Assembly: GCA_035652095.1 (NCBI GenBank) | Contig: DASREM010000053.1 | Coordinates: 151,131 to 215,130 of the forward strand | Direction: 5' to 3' | DNA length: 64,000 bases | Source: DASREM01 sp035652095 | GTDB taxonomy: Bacteria; Acidobacteriota; Terriglobia; Terriglobales; Acidobacteriaceae | In this document: piece after piece, positions 28,501 through 36,719 of the stretch | Layout: each line of letters begins with the position of its first letter | How positions within the stretch are numbered: position 1 is the first letter of the stretch | Notes under the pieces: generated by a model | What the model saw: the letters and a program-made list of their open reading frames with translations, nothing else | The model's database searches: none | Told to the model about the DNA's origin: nothing | Made by a program: the position numbers and the translations under genes

Positions 28501-29290
28501 CTTCGCCCAGGACACGATCGCCAACTCCAACTACAACTCCTTCCAGTTGAACCTGGAAAAACGGTTCTCTCACGGGCTGCAATTGCAGGCCGCCTATACG
28601 TTCAGCAAGTCGATTGACCAGGCTTCCAGCTTCGAAGACATTCTCAACCCGTTCGATCCTCGGCGCACGCGCAGCCTGTCGCTGTTCGACGCCCGGCATC
28701 GCTTCGTGGTGAGCTACGTCTACGAGTTGCCGATTCCCAAGTATTCGGGCGCTAAGGGAAAATTGCTAAACGGCTGGGGAGTTTCCGGCATCACCCAGTT
28801 CCAGAGCGGGTTTCCGGTTCACCTGCAATCGTTCGACGACAACGAGTTGACCAGCAGCATAGACTTTTCGTCGGCGGGCGTTCCTGATCAGTTGGCTCCG
28901 TTCCACAAGCTTGATCCGCGTTCGAATCCGAATAATTACGGATTCGATCCCAACAGCTTCACCTCCAATGCCTCCGACCCGTCGCAGCCCGCGTGTTCTG
29001 CGGGGGCGACCTTCAACTGCTACCAGCCGTCGCTCTTTGGGCGCTACGGAACCGCCCCGCGCACCATCTGCTGCGGGCCGGGTTTGAACAACTGGGACGC
29101 GTCGGTGCTGAAGAACACCGAGCTCAACGAGAGAATGCGCCTGGAATTCCGCTGGGACATTTTCAACCTTGCCAACCACACCCGCTTTTTCAATCCGGAT
29201 GGCAACGTTACCGACGGAAGCGACTTTGGACGCGTGAAGCGGGCTGCCGCCCCACGGTTGATGCAGTTCGCATTAAAATTGTACTTCTAG
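25505..29290 (+). CDS. TonB-dependent receptor, Oar-like, with carboxypeptidase-regulatory domain
   Basis: 1261 residues. Signal peptide of about 28 residues (CCLVALFCLVASTLTFSQ). An N-terminal CarboxypepD_reg/CnaB-like beta domain at about 30-110 (GRVADPTGAVLAKVKVTL, SGDYAFPEVPVGTYRLE) is followed by a plug (RGRANNFSVNGGDAND) and a large beta-barrel ending LMQFALKLYF with a C-terminal aromatic, as in outer-membrane proteins. Such receptors are expanded in Acidobacteriota and import or bind large ligands using TonB energy. The start ATG has GGAGG 5 nt upstream; an earlier in-frame codon lacks the signal sequence. It is first in the rightward unit, opposite the regulator, and so likely serves the island substrate, but this is unproven. 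Confidence 0.93.
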   Translation: MPSSPTRFASCCLVALFCLVASTLTFSQSTGGRILGRVADPTGAVLAKVKVTLVNEETGVSRESQTNDSGDYAFPEVPVGTYRLEFDQAGFKKNIRRGVNVDLNQVINLNMTMQVGETKEIVEVTSEAPLVDTTSTQLGTVVNDRAIVQLPLNQRDTYQFLSLQPGVSSQVGADLYYGGNSTGSVSVNGGRGRANNFSVNGGDANDMFANLPTVQPSPDSVEEFRIITNTFDAEYGRNSGAVVNVVTKSGTNSFHGNVYEFFRNKVLNSRGYFDTSKPDFKQNQFGGTFGGPIVKDRTFFFTSYEGRRVRQGNSGDVVAVPTAAERLGDFSAGSTFTGVIGDQTVADVLNTRPGCAAAIAAAGGASPTAGIDYASVFPGNIIPTACQDPVAVDLLRFVPSPNTGNGFFQAVLTGRDRQDQVTFRFDHRINDKQNLSAYYYFTDETNFNPFNNFQAAGANVPGFGSSNKQRFQQYNLSHTWSINNSMVNEARFTYMREAQGTFNHSEHTNLVTDSCASAAAQPFCFTGVSDAAAINDPANNPLAGTPFANKIGITPGLGANREGVPDVAVSGGFTIGNNFEGELPQIGNSFQWSDNLTKIKGNHTLKFGADIRRMRFDQTLFFEVSGFYNYFGGGTNDAGFDNLYPNYLLGLPDTYQQGAAQKENVRTTSVYLFAQDSWKIRPNLTLNYGLRWELNTPLTDIGKHVQTYRPGQTTSIYPCQLSAYGQTLLGGVTDCTGVFPTGLVVPGDAGVPPGLTTTYYKAFAPRIGIAWSPGKSGKTSIRAGWGLFYNPIEQLVLEQFSAEPPFGGSTFLVETFFNTPFYAQAGFADPNPFNGILNPTRGDPVDWSVFRPILLFGEFQPHLRSQYAAQYNLTIQRELAKDLVLSVGYVGAQGHRLLASTDLNRATPQTCLDIASIANTNPAAVTSFGTPGTCNQFAEDNQFSVTVPNGFNFHLPNGQVVQGSGQTLNFVGIRPFSSPNCQVDGTNCPPDQVPVFSNIFAQDTIANSNYNSFQLNLEKRFSHGLQLQAAYTFSKSIDQASSFEDILNPFDPRRTRSLSLFDARHRFVVSYVYELPIPKYSGAKGKLLNGWGVSGITQFQSGFPVHLQSFDDNELTSSIDFSSAGVPDQLAPFHKLDPRSNPNNYGFDPNSFTSNASDPSQPACSAGATFNCYQPSLFGRYGTAPRTICCGPGLNNWDASVLKNTELNERMRLEFRWDIFNLANHTRFFNPDGNVTDGSDFGRVKRAAAPRLMQFALKLYF

Positions 29291-29296
29291 CTCGAA

Positions 29297-29320
29297 GGCG
29301 CCGGGCCATGGCCCGGCGCC
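29297..29320. terminator. Perfect 24-nt palindrome after the TonB receptor
   Basis: Arms of 12 bases, GGCGCCGGGCCA and its exact complement, form a very GC-rich hairpin seven bases after the receptor stop. There is no T-run (AATCTAATA follows), so it is more likely a 3'-end stabiliser or partial terminator than a strong intrinsic terminator. It could reduce expression of the downstream aminotransferase relative to the receptor. Confidence 0.5.
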
Positions 29321-29364
29321 AATCTAATAGCCGCATCCGGCTTGAGTCACTCTGGAGAAATTCG

Positions 29365-30741
29365 ATGTACGCAGACCTGCAACGGGAGCTCGACACCTTC
29401 GAGCGCCGCACGCCGAAATCCGCCGAAGCCCACAAGCGCAACCTGAAAAGGATTCCGCTGGGCGTTGCCAGCAATTACCGGGCCTACGATCCTTACCCGA
29501 TCTTCGTCAAAGAAGGGCAGGGCTCGCATTTCCGCGATCTCGACGGGAACGACTACATTGACCACAACCTGTGCTTCGGCGCATTGATGGCGGGGCATTG
29601 CCATCCTGCGGTGATGAAGGCCGTAGGGGCGCGCTTGCAAACGGGCACCATGTTCGGCATGCCGCACGACATGGAGTGGCAACTGGCGGAAGAGATCTGC
29701 CAGCGCTTTCCAGTCGAGATGGTGCGCTTCGGCAATAGCGGAACCGAAGCCACGATGCATGCGGTGCGCCTGGCGCGCGCAGCAACCGGGCGCGACAAGA
29801 TTATCAAGTTCGAAGGCGGATACCACGGGCTGCACGACACCGCCCTGGTCAGCGTGAAACCGCACGCTCCCGACTATGGTGACGCGGACGCGCCGACGTC
29901 GGTTCCCGGCGGTTTAGGCGTGCCGAAAGCCAGCCTCGCCAATGTGCCGATCGCAACCTTCAATGACCTGGCCAGTGTAGAGCGAAGGTTCCGGGAGAAT
30001 CCTGGTGAGATCGCAGCCATCATCCTAGAGCCGATCATGATGAATGTCGGCTTGTGCATGCCGCAAGCGGGTTTCCTGAAAGGCTTGCGCGAGTTGGCGA
30101 CAAAAAATGGCGCGCTGCTGATCTTCGACGAAGTGAAAACCGGCGCCAAGCTGGGATGGGGCGGAGCGTCCGAATATTTCGGGGTTACGCCCGATATGAT
30201 TTGCCTGGCGAAATCCATTGGCGGCGGGTTGCCGCTGGCGGCATTTGGCACGCACAAATCTGTCATGGACCTGATCTCGCAGCACAAGGTCTTTCATGGC
30301 GGCACCTACAACACCAATCCAGTTTCGATGGCCGCGGGACTGGCGACGTTCCGCGAAGTGCTGACGCGCGAGAACTATGCTCACGTGGAGAAACTGAGCA
30401 AGAAGCTGACCGATGGCTACAAGAAGATCGTCGCCAAGGTCGGCCTGCAGGCTTATGTCGCCAGCGCCGGGGCCAATGGCGCCCTGATGCTTTATCCAAA
30501 GGAGATTCGCAGTTACCGCGATTGGGAGGCGGTGGATGTCGATCTCTGGCGGCACTATTGGTTTGGCATGGTCAACCGTGGAGTGATGGCCCAGCCTTAC
30601 TGGTGGGATGAGCAGTGGACGATCTCGGTTCAGCACACCGAGGCGGATATTGATAAGCACCTATCTGCTTTCGACGACGTAGCTCCCGCTCTGGCAAAGG
30701 CTCAGCAGGAGCGCGAAGCGCCGGCCGTGGCAGTGCACTAA
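29365..30741 (+). CDS. Class-III aminotransferase, glutamate-1-semialdehyde-aminomutase-like
   Basis: 458 residues, PLP-dependent fold-type I. Motifs: SGTEATMHAVRLARA (phosphate binding), FEGGYHG, IFDEVKTG with the PLP-ring Asp, and the Schiff-base Lys in LAKSIGGGLPLAAFG. Closest in plan to HemL-like proteins, but it sits among amine-catabolism genes rather than haem genes, so it probably transaminates an amine or amino acid of the pathway. Start chosen at MYADLQREL behind TGGAGAAATTCG; the longer upstream frame overlaps the receptor gene and is not protein-like. Followed after 86 bp by the APC permease. Confidence 0.88.
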   Translation: MYADLQRELDTFERRTPKSAEAHKRNLKRIPLGVASNYRAYDPYPIFVKEGQGSHFRDLDGNDYIDHNLCFGALMAGHCHPAVMKAVGARLQTGTMFGMPHDMEWQLAEEICQRFPVEMVRFGNSGTEATMHAVRLARAATGRDKIIKFEGGYHGLHDTALVSVKPHAPDYGDADAPTSVPGGLGVPKASLANVPIATFNDLASVERRFRENPGEIAAIILEPIMMNVGLCMPQAGFLKGLRELATKNGALLIFDEVKTGAKLGWGGASEYFGVTPDMICLAKSIGGGLPLAAFGTHKSVMDLISQHKVFHGGTYNTNPVSMAAGLATFREVLTRENYAHVEKLSKKLTDGYKKIVAKVGLQAYVASAGANGALMLYPKEIRSYRDWEAVDVDLWRHYWFGMVNRGVMAQPYWWDEQWTISVQHTEADIDKHLSAFDDVAPALAKAQQEREAPAVAVH

Positions 30742-30751
30742 GAACTGTTTC

Positions 30752-30814
30752 AAGGTCCAAGGTTTCAAGGTGGTCATCCGGATCGTCGCGATCAGCCTTG
30801 AAGCCTTGAACCTT
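30752..30814. promoter_or_regulatory. Nested hairpin before the APC permease gene
   Basis: Left arm 30752-30770 pairs with right arm 30796-30814 over 19 positions with one G-T pair and one mismatch. A small perfect hairpin GATCG-TCG-CGATC (30781-30793) sits inside the loop. The arms consist of repeated CAAGG units and include CAAGGTT (30758-30764), the same heptamer as in the candidate operator at 25.4 kb. It could be an RNA processing or stability element, or a second regulator site. It ends just before the permease ribosome-binding site. Confidence 0.45.
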
Positions 30815-30827
30815 TCCAGGAGTTTTC

Positions 30828-32264
30828 TTGTCAGAGCATGACCGCAATCAGCCGCATCTGAAGCGCGTCCTCGGACGCTGGGACCTGGTGCTGCTGTTTG
30901 TGGTAGCGGTATTCAACCTGAACGTGGTGCCCTCCATTGCCGCGAATGGCGGGGTCACGGTCTGGTTATGGCTCATTGCGCTGCTGCTGTTTTTCTGGCC
31001 GCAGGGGATCGCGGTAAATGAGCTTGCGCATCGCTACCCGGGGGAAGGCGGAGTCTATCTCTGGGCGAAAGAAGTCTTCGGCGACTTCCACGGGTTTCTT
31101 TCTGGCTGGTGTTACTGGACCAACAACATGCTGTACGTGCCGACAGTGATGCTGTACTTCGTCGGGGTTTCAGTATTTGCCATGGGGCCCGGGCACGCCG
31201 CGCTGGCCGACAGCAAGAACTTTGCCATGGTGGCGTCGGTGGCGCTGCTGGCATTTCTCACCGTGCTCAATATTGTCGGCCTCGGGGTCGGGAAGTGGCT
31301 GAACAACCTGGGTGCGATCGGGACATTTGTCGCGGCCTCGGTACTGATCGGCTTAGGTATTACAGTGTGGTCGCGGTTTGGGACGACGGTAACGGGAGCG
31401 GATTTTCGAATTCCGGCGGACCCTCGTTTCGTTCTCAACTCTTTCGGGGTGATCTGTTTCGGCCTGGTGGGATTGGAACTTGCGTCCGTAATGGGCGATG
31501 AGATTTGTGAACCGAAAAAGACGCTGCCCGGGGCGGTTGCCTGGGGCGGAGTCATTTCCGGCGCGCTCTATATCGGCGCCACCCTGACCCTGCTGGTTGC
31601 CATCGGAAAGAACGATATCAGCGTGCTGCAGGGGATTGTGCAAGGGGTCAGCCACATGGCGGCGGAGGTCGGGGTGGCGTGGATCATCGCGCCATTCGCG
31701 GTCATGCTCAGCCTCTCCATCGCGGGGATCGGTTCGGCATGGATGGGCGGCTCAGCGCGGATTCCGTTTGTGGCCGGGCTTGACTCTTACATGCCGGCGG
31801 CGATGGGCAAGGTACATCCCAGGTATTCGACGCCGCACGTGGCGCTGATTGTGCAAGGCCTGGTTTCGCTGGCATTGATCGTAGTGAACTTCACCGCCTC
31901 CGGCGGGGTGCAGGAAGCGTTTCAGAAAATGCTTTCGGCCGCGGTCGTGCTGCAACTAGTCCCGTTTCTTTATGTCTTTGCCGCGCTGGTGAAGTTTGCG
32001 TGGCGAGGCTCGCTCGAGGGCGGCCGCTACGGACGGGGCAAGATGATGTTCGCTGGAGTTGCCGGCCTGATCACCACGACTTTGGCCATTGTGGTGGCCT
32101 TTTTCCCGGCAAAGCAGATTACATCGGTGTGGAAATACGAAGTCACCATGTTCGCGATCACGCTGGGATTTATCGCGCTGGCGTTCTTTTTCTTTTATGG
32201 CTACGGGCGTTTGAAGGTCCCCGGACCCAACCCGACTGAGAAAGTCGAAGCCAGCGTGCGTTAA
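30828..32264 (+). CDS. APC-superfamily amino acid/amine permease
   Basis: 478 residues with about twelve hydrophobic helices. An APC-type first helix (LVLLFVVAVFNLNVVPSIAANGG) and the glycine-rich YPGEGGVYLWAKEVFG of helix 2-3 resemble GadC-like glutamate/GABA antiporters and PuuP/PlaP-type putrescine importers. Inner-membrane secondary transporter. The start is TTG with CCAGGAG upstream. Its position between an aminotransferase and an aldehyde dehydrogenase supports transport of the amine or amino acid degraded here. Exchange versus uptake cannot be told from sequence. Confidence 0.88.
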   Translation: MSEHDRNQPHLKRVLGRWDLVLLFVVAVFNLNVVPSIAANGGVTVWLWLIALLLFFWPQGIAVNELAHRYPGEGGVYLWAKEVFGDFHGFLSGWCYWTNNMLYVPTVMLYFVGVSVFAMGPGHAALADSKNFAMVASVALLAFLTVLNIVGLGVGKWLNNLGAIGTFVAASVLIGLGITVWSRFGTTVTGADFRIPADPRFVLNSFGVICFGLVGLELASVMGDEICEPKKTLPGAVAWGGVISGALYIGATLTLLVAIGKNDISVLQGIVQGVSHMAAEVGVAWIIAPFAVMLSLSIAGIGSAWMGGSARIPFVAGLDSYMPAAMGKVHPRYSTPHVALIVQGLVSLALIVVNFTASGGVQEAFQKMLSAAVVLQLVPFLYVFAALVKFAWRGSLEGGRYGRGKMMFAGVAGLITTTLAIVVAFFPAKQITSVWKYEVTMFAITLGFIALAFFFFYGYGRLKVPGPNPTEKVEASVR

Positions 32265-32323
32265 AGCGGCCGTGGACGCGGCGTTCCGGCGACGTGTTTC
32301 GACGGTTAATTTTGGAGGTTTCT

Positions 32324-33805
32324 ATGCGCGGCGGAGTCAAAGCCGATGTTCGTACCTATCAGATGTACGTGAACGGCGAATTCGTAGACAGCCAGTCCAA
32401 CAAGACGTTTGAAGTATTCGATCCCTCTACCGAGGAAGTCATCGCGCATGTTCCCGAGGCCGATGCGGACGACGTAAATCGCGCGGTGGCGGCGGCGCGG
32501 GCGGCATTTGACGAGGGTCCATGGGCTTCGACTACGGCACAGGAACGTGGACGCGTTCTGTTCCGGCTCGCGGAGAAGATCCGACAAAATTCGGCGATGC
32601 TGGCGGAACTTGAATGCCGCAATACCGGCAAGCCGATCATCGAAGCGGAATTCGATATGGGCGACGTGGCGACCTGCTTCGAATATTACGGCGGGCTGGC
32701 CACGAAGATTCTCGGCTACGTGAATCCCGTGCCGGATAACGCAGTGAGCCTCACTCTCAAAGAACCAATCGGCGTGGCCGGGCAAATCATTCCCTGGAAC
32801 TATCCGCTATTGATGGCGGCATGGAAGCTGGCGCCGGCGCTGGCTGCGGGTTGCACCTGCGTGCTGAAGCCGGCCGAGCAAACTCCGCTGACGGCCCTTG
32901 AAATGGCGAACTGGTTTGCGGATGTTGGACTGCCGCCCGGAGTCGTGAACGTCATCACCGGGTTCGGAGAAAGCTGCGGCGCCCCCCTGGTGCAGCACCC
33001 TGACGTCAATAAGGTCGCCTTTACCGGCAGCGCTGCCGTGGGCAAGATCATCGTGAAGCAGGCGGCCGATACCGTGAAGCGTGTCACGCTCGAACTGGGA
33101 GGCAAGTCTCCCAACATCTTTTTTGCCGATGCGGACTTTGAATCTGCCGTCGATGGAGCCCTGTTCGGAGTTTTCATCAACCAGGGGGAAGTCTGTTCGG
33201 CAGGAAGCCGCATTTTGGTGCAGAAGCCGATCTACAAGAAATTTGTGGACGCCATGACCGAGAAGGCAAAGAAGATCAAGCTCGGGGCCCCGCTCGATCG
33301 TGATACCAAGATGGGTCCGCTGGTGAGCAAAGACCAGTACGACCGTGTGCGCGAGTATCAGGATCTCGGAAAGAAGGAAGGCAAAGTTGCGACGGGCGGC
33401 GGACGCGCCGAAGCGTTCGCAAAAGGCTATTACGTGCAACCCACGATCTTCTATGACGTGGATAACAGCGCGCGCATTGCCCGGGAAGAAATCTTCGGGC
33501 CAGTAGCGGCTGTCATTCCGTTTGAAGACGAAAAGGACGCTACCAGGATTGCCAACGATTCGCCCTATGGCCTGGCGGCAGCGGTATGGACGCGCGACAT
33601 CTTCAGGGCCTTCCGCGCGGTGAAATCGTTGCGCGCGGGAATCGTCTGGGTGAACCACATGCAACCGACTTACGTCGAAGCACCCTGGGGCGGATACAAG
33701 CAGTCGGGTTTCGGACGGGAACTGGGACCGTGGGGCATCGAAGAATATCTCGAGACCAAACAGGTGCACATCAATCTTAATGAGCAGCCGATTGGGTGGT
33801 ACTGA
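32324..33805 (+). CDS. NAD(P)-dependent aldehyde dehydrogenase (aminoaldehyde/betaine-aldehyde type)
   Basis: 493 residues. Catalytic Cys in NQGEVCSAGSR, general-base Glu in LELGGKSPN, and PWNYPLL and GYKQSGFGRE motifs of the ALDH superfamily. The group resembles PuuC/PatD/BetB enzymes that oxidise 4-aminobutyraldehyde, 3-aminopropionaldehyde or similar compounds to GABA or beta-alanine. Start ATG has GGAGG 7 nt upstream, 60 bp after the permease. The gabT-like gene begins 2 nt after its stop. It may also act on succinate semialdehyde, since no separate enzyme for that is visible. Confidence 0.93.
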   Translation: MRGGVKADVRTYQMYVNGEFVDSQSNKTFEVFDPSTEEVIAHVPEADADDVNRAVAAARAAFDEGPWASTTAQERGRVLFRLAEKIRQNSAMLAELECRNTGKPIIEAEFDMGDVATCFEYYGGLATKILGYVNPVPDNAVSLTLKEPIGVAGQIIPWNYPLLMAAWKLAPALAAGCTCVLKPAEQTPLTALEMANWFADVGLPPGVVNVITGFGESCGAPLVQHPDVNKVAFTGSAAVGKIIVKQAADTVKRVTLELGGKSPNIFFADADFESAVDGALFGVFINQGEVCSAGSRILVQKPIYKKFVDAMTEKAKKIKLGAPLDRDTKMGPLVSKDQYDRVREYQDLGKKEGKVATGGGRAEAFAKGYYVQPTIFYDVDNSARIAREEIFGPVAAVIPFEDEKDATRIANDSPYGLAAAVWTRDIFRAFRAVKSLRAGIVWVNHMQPTYVEAPWGGYKQSGFGRELGPWGIEEYLETKQVHINLNEQPIGWY

Positions 33806-33806
33806 G

Positions 33807-35171
33807 ATGGCCACCATCCAATTACGCACACCGATTCCGGGGCCTCGTTCGCGGGAGTTGATGCAGCGCCGCAATGCCGCGGTACCGCAAGGAGGCTTTC
33901 ACGCCACCCCGATATTCGTGGCCCAGGCCGATGGCGCGGTGATCGAAGATGTCGACGGCAATCGGCTGATTGATTTTGCGGGCGGCATCGGATGCCTGAA
34001 CACCGGGCACCGCGCTCCGGAAGTCGTGCATGCGGTGCAGCAACAGCTGAACCGCTTTCTCCACACCAGCTTCAACGTGGTTCCTTATGAAAGCTATGTC
34101 AGACTGGCGGAGCGCATGAACGCTTTGACGCCGGGTAATTTTCCGAAGAAGACCTTCTTCGTCAATTCGGGCGCGGAGGCGGTGGAGAACGCCATCAAGA
34201 TCGCCCGCAGCTACACCAAGCGCCCGGCGATCCTCTGTTTTGAAGATGCCTTCCATGGCCGCACATACATGGCGATGGCGGTGACTTCGAAGACCCATCC
34301 CTATAAAGCCGGGTTTGAGCCCTTTCCGGGCGATGTGTACCGGGTTCCCTTTGGATACTGCTACCGTTGCTCGTATTCGCTGACCTATCCCTCTTGCGAG
34401 TTGTTTTGCGCGAAGCACATCGAAGATACCTTCAAGCGCGTGGTCGCGGCCGAGTCGGTAGCGGCTGTGATTGTCGAGCCCATCCAGGGCGAAGGCGGGT
34501 TCATCACGCCGCCAATGGAGTTCTTCCCCATCCTCTCGGAAATTTGCCGAAAGCATGGGATCCTGCTGATCGCGGACGAGGTGCAGACGGGCTTTGCGCG
34601 CACTGGCGCGACCTTCGCCTGCGAACGCTTCGGCCTGGTTCCGGACTTGCTGGTCACGGCAAAGTCGCTGAGTGGCGGCTTACCGCTGGCCGCAGTGACC
34701 GGCCGGGCGGAAATTATGGACACGCCCGAGGCCGGCGCGATTGGCGGCACTTTCGGCGGGAATCCGGCCGCGTGCGAAGCAGCGTTGGCGGTGCTGGACA
34801 TCCTCGAAAAGCAGGACCTCAACCGTCGCGCCAATCAACTTGGAGATCGTTTCCGAAAGCGTGCCGCCAAATGGCAGGCAGATTGGGACCTGGTGGGAGA
34901 GGTGCGTGGCCTGGGCGCGATGCAGTCAGTGGAATTCGTCCGCTCGCGCAAAAGCCGCGAACCTGCCGACACAGAAGCCAGGCAGATTTCACAGTACTGC
35001 TACGAGCACGGCCTGATCGCCCTCACCGCGGGATCCTACAACAACGTGATCCGGTTGCTGATGCCGCTGGTGATCACAGACGCTCAACTGGATGAGGGGC
35101 TCGATGTCTTAGAATCGGCATTGGCCCATATCAGCGAACACAGTTCCGCGGGAGCGGTTCAGCCGGTTTAA
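33807..35171 (+). CDS. gabT: 4-aminobutyrate aminotransferase-type enzyme
   Basis: 454 residues, class-III PLP aminotransferase. NSGAEAVENAIKIARSYT, FEDAFHGRTYMAM, EPIQGEGGF, IADEVQTGFARTG and Schiff-base Lys in TAKSLSGGLPLAAVTG closely follow GabT/PuuE. Converts GABA + 2-oxoglutarate to succinate semialdehyde + glutamate; beta-alanine and 5-aminovalerate are common alternates. A cluster of cysteines (CYRCSYSLTYPSCELFC) near residue 190 resembles the Fe-S-cluster-bearing GABA transaminases. The start ATG lies 1 nt after the aldehyde-dehydrogenase stop (TGAGATG), so translation is coupled. Confidence 0.93.
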   Translation: MATIQLRTPIPGPRSRELMQRRNAAVPQGGFHATPIFVAQADGAVIEDVDGNRLIDFAGGIGCLNTGHRAPEVVHAVQQQLNRFLHTSFNVVPYESYVRLAERMNALTPGNFPKKTFFVNSGAEAVENAIKIARSYTKRPAILCFEDAFHGRTYMAMAVTSKTHPYKAGFEPFPGDVYRVPFGYCYRCSYSLTYPSCELFCAKHIEDTFKRVVAAESVAAVIVEPIQGEGGFITPPMEFFPILSEICRKHGILLIADEVQTGFARTGATFACERFGLVPDLLVTAKSLSGGLPLAAVTGRAEIMDTPEAGAIGGTFGGNPAACEAALAVLDILEKQDLNRRANQLGDRFRKRAAKWQADWDLVGEVRGLGAMQSVEFVRSRKSREPADTEARQISQYCYEHGLIALTAGSYNNVIRLLMPLVITDAQLDEGLDVLESALAHISEHSSAGAVQPV

Positions 35172-35192
35172 TCCGGGACCAAGAGGCATATC

Positions 35193-36683
35193 ATGACTGT
35201 TGCAGCACCCAGCGCTTCCATCGTTCCTCACTACATCAATGGCAAGTGGACCGAGTCTCGGGCCCAGGAATGGATTGATGTAGTCAATCCGGCCACCTCG
35301 GAAATCCTGGCGCGTTCTCCTTTGGCAAGTGCGGAAGAAGTCGCGGCGGCCGTGGACGCTGCGGCGGCAGCCTACCCCGAATGGCGCCGGACCCCGCCTG
35401 AAGATCGCATTCAGCCGCTGTTCAAGTTGAAGCAGCTTCTCGAAGAGCACATTGACGAGTTGGCCCGCATCATCACCCAGGAGAATGGGAAGACTTTTAC
35501 CGAATCGAAAGCGGAACTGCGCCGGACCATCGAAAATGTCGAGGTCGCCTGCGGAATTCCCATGATGATGCAGGGCTACAACCTCGAGGACGTGGCCCGC
35601 GGCATCGACGAGATCATGATTCGCCAACCATTGGGCGTGGTTGCGGCCATCACGCCCTTCAATTTCCCCGGGATGGTGCCGTTCTGGTTCCTGCCTTACG
35701 CAATCGCCACAGGGAACACCTTCATCCTGAAGCCGTCGGAACGCGTGCCGCTCACCATGAAGCGCACCTTCGAGTTGCTCGAACAGACCGGCTTACCCAA
35801 GGGAGTGGTGAACCTGGTCAATGGCGGGAAGGAAGTTGTGGATGCGCTGCTCGACCATCCCAAAGTGCGCGCCATCAGCTTTGTCGGGTCGACCCCGGTC
35901 GCGAGATACGTTTACGCCCGCGCGGGCGAGAACGGGAAGCGGGCACAGTGTCAGGGCGGCGCGAAGAATCATGTCATTGTGCTGCCCGACGCGGACATGC
36001 AGATGGCCACGCAGATCATCAGCGACAGCGCATTTGGTTGCGCCGGGCAGCGCTGCCTCGCGGTATCGGTCGCGGTCACCGTGGGCGAAGCCCAGAAAAC
36101 ATTTCGCGACTCGATTGCCGACGCGGCGTCAAGGTTGCGGGTCGGTAACGGCCTCGACGACGGAGTGCAGATGGGTCCGGTGATCACCGCGCAAAGCAAG
36201 TCGCGGATCGAGTCCCTCATCGGCGCCGGAGAAAAGCAGGGCGCGAAGGTGTTGCTCGACGGCCGCAACTCGAAAATTGATCGCTACGAGTCAGGCAACT
36301 TCGTCAAGCCCACGGTGCTGGACGGAGTCTCCGCGAGCAGCGACATTGCCGACACTGAGATTTTCGGCCCAGTGCTGAGCCTGATTCATGCCAACGACAT
36401 GGACGAGGCCCTCGCCTTCCTTGAGCGCAGCGCCTACGGCAACCAGGCATCGTTGTTTACCTCCTCTGGTGCCGCCGCTCGAAGGTTCCGCTATGAGGCT
36501 CCGGCGGGGAATATCGGTATCAATATCGGCGTGGCCGCTCCCATGGCCTACTTCCCCTTCAGCGGATGGAAAGACAGCTTCTTCGGCGTCCTGCATGGAC
36601 AGGGCCGCGACGCGATTGAGTTCTACACCGAAAAGAAAGTTGTCGTGGAGCGCTGGGCCAAGGAACACTCGAGGAAGTTCTGA
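35193..36683 (+). CDS. mmsA: CoA-acylating methylmalonate/malonate-semialdehyde dehydrogenase
   Basis: 496 residues. MmsA hallmarks are PFNFPGMVPFWFLPYA, the GGAKNH segment in place of the usual catalytic Glu region (this CoA-acylating group lacks that Glu), and nucleophile Cys in GCAGQRCLA. Converts malonate semialdehyde to acetyl-CoA, or methylmalonate semialdehyde to propionyl-CoA. With the flanking class-III aminotransferases it gives a full beta-alanine to acetyl-CoA route (inference). Starts 21 bp after gabT with a Shine-Dalgarno-like AAGAGG. Confidence 0.94.
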   Translation: MTVAAPSASIVPHYINGKWTESRAQEWIDVVNPATSEILARSPLASAEEVAAAVDAAAAAYPEWRRTPPEDRIQPLFKLKQLLEEHIDELARIITQENGKTFTESKAELRRTIENVEVACGIPMMMQGYNLEDVARGIDEIMIRQPLGVVAAITPFNFPGMVPFWFLPYAIATGNTFILKPSERVPLTMKRTFELLEQTGLPKGVVNLVNGGKEVVDALLDHPKVRAISFVGSTPVARYVYARAGENGKRAQCQGGAKNHVIVLPDADMQMATQIISDSAFGCAGQRCLAVSVAVTVGEAQKTFRDSIADAASRLRVGNGLDDGVQMGPVITAQSKSRIESLIGAGEKQGAKVLLDGRNSKIDRYESGNFVKPTVLDGVSASSDIADTEIFGPVLSLIHANDMDEALAFLERSAYGNQASLFTSSGAAARRFRYEAPAGNIGINIGVAAPMAYFPFSGWKDSFFGVLHGQGRDAIEFYTEKKVVVERWAKEHSRKF

Positions 36684-36719
36684 AAATCCGGCAACCACCT
36701 GACGAACCAAGGGCAACTT

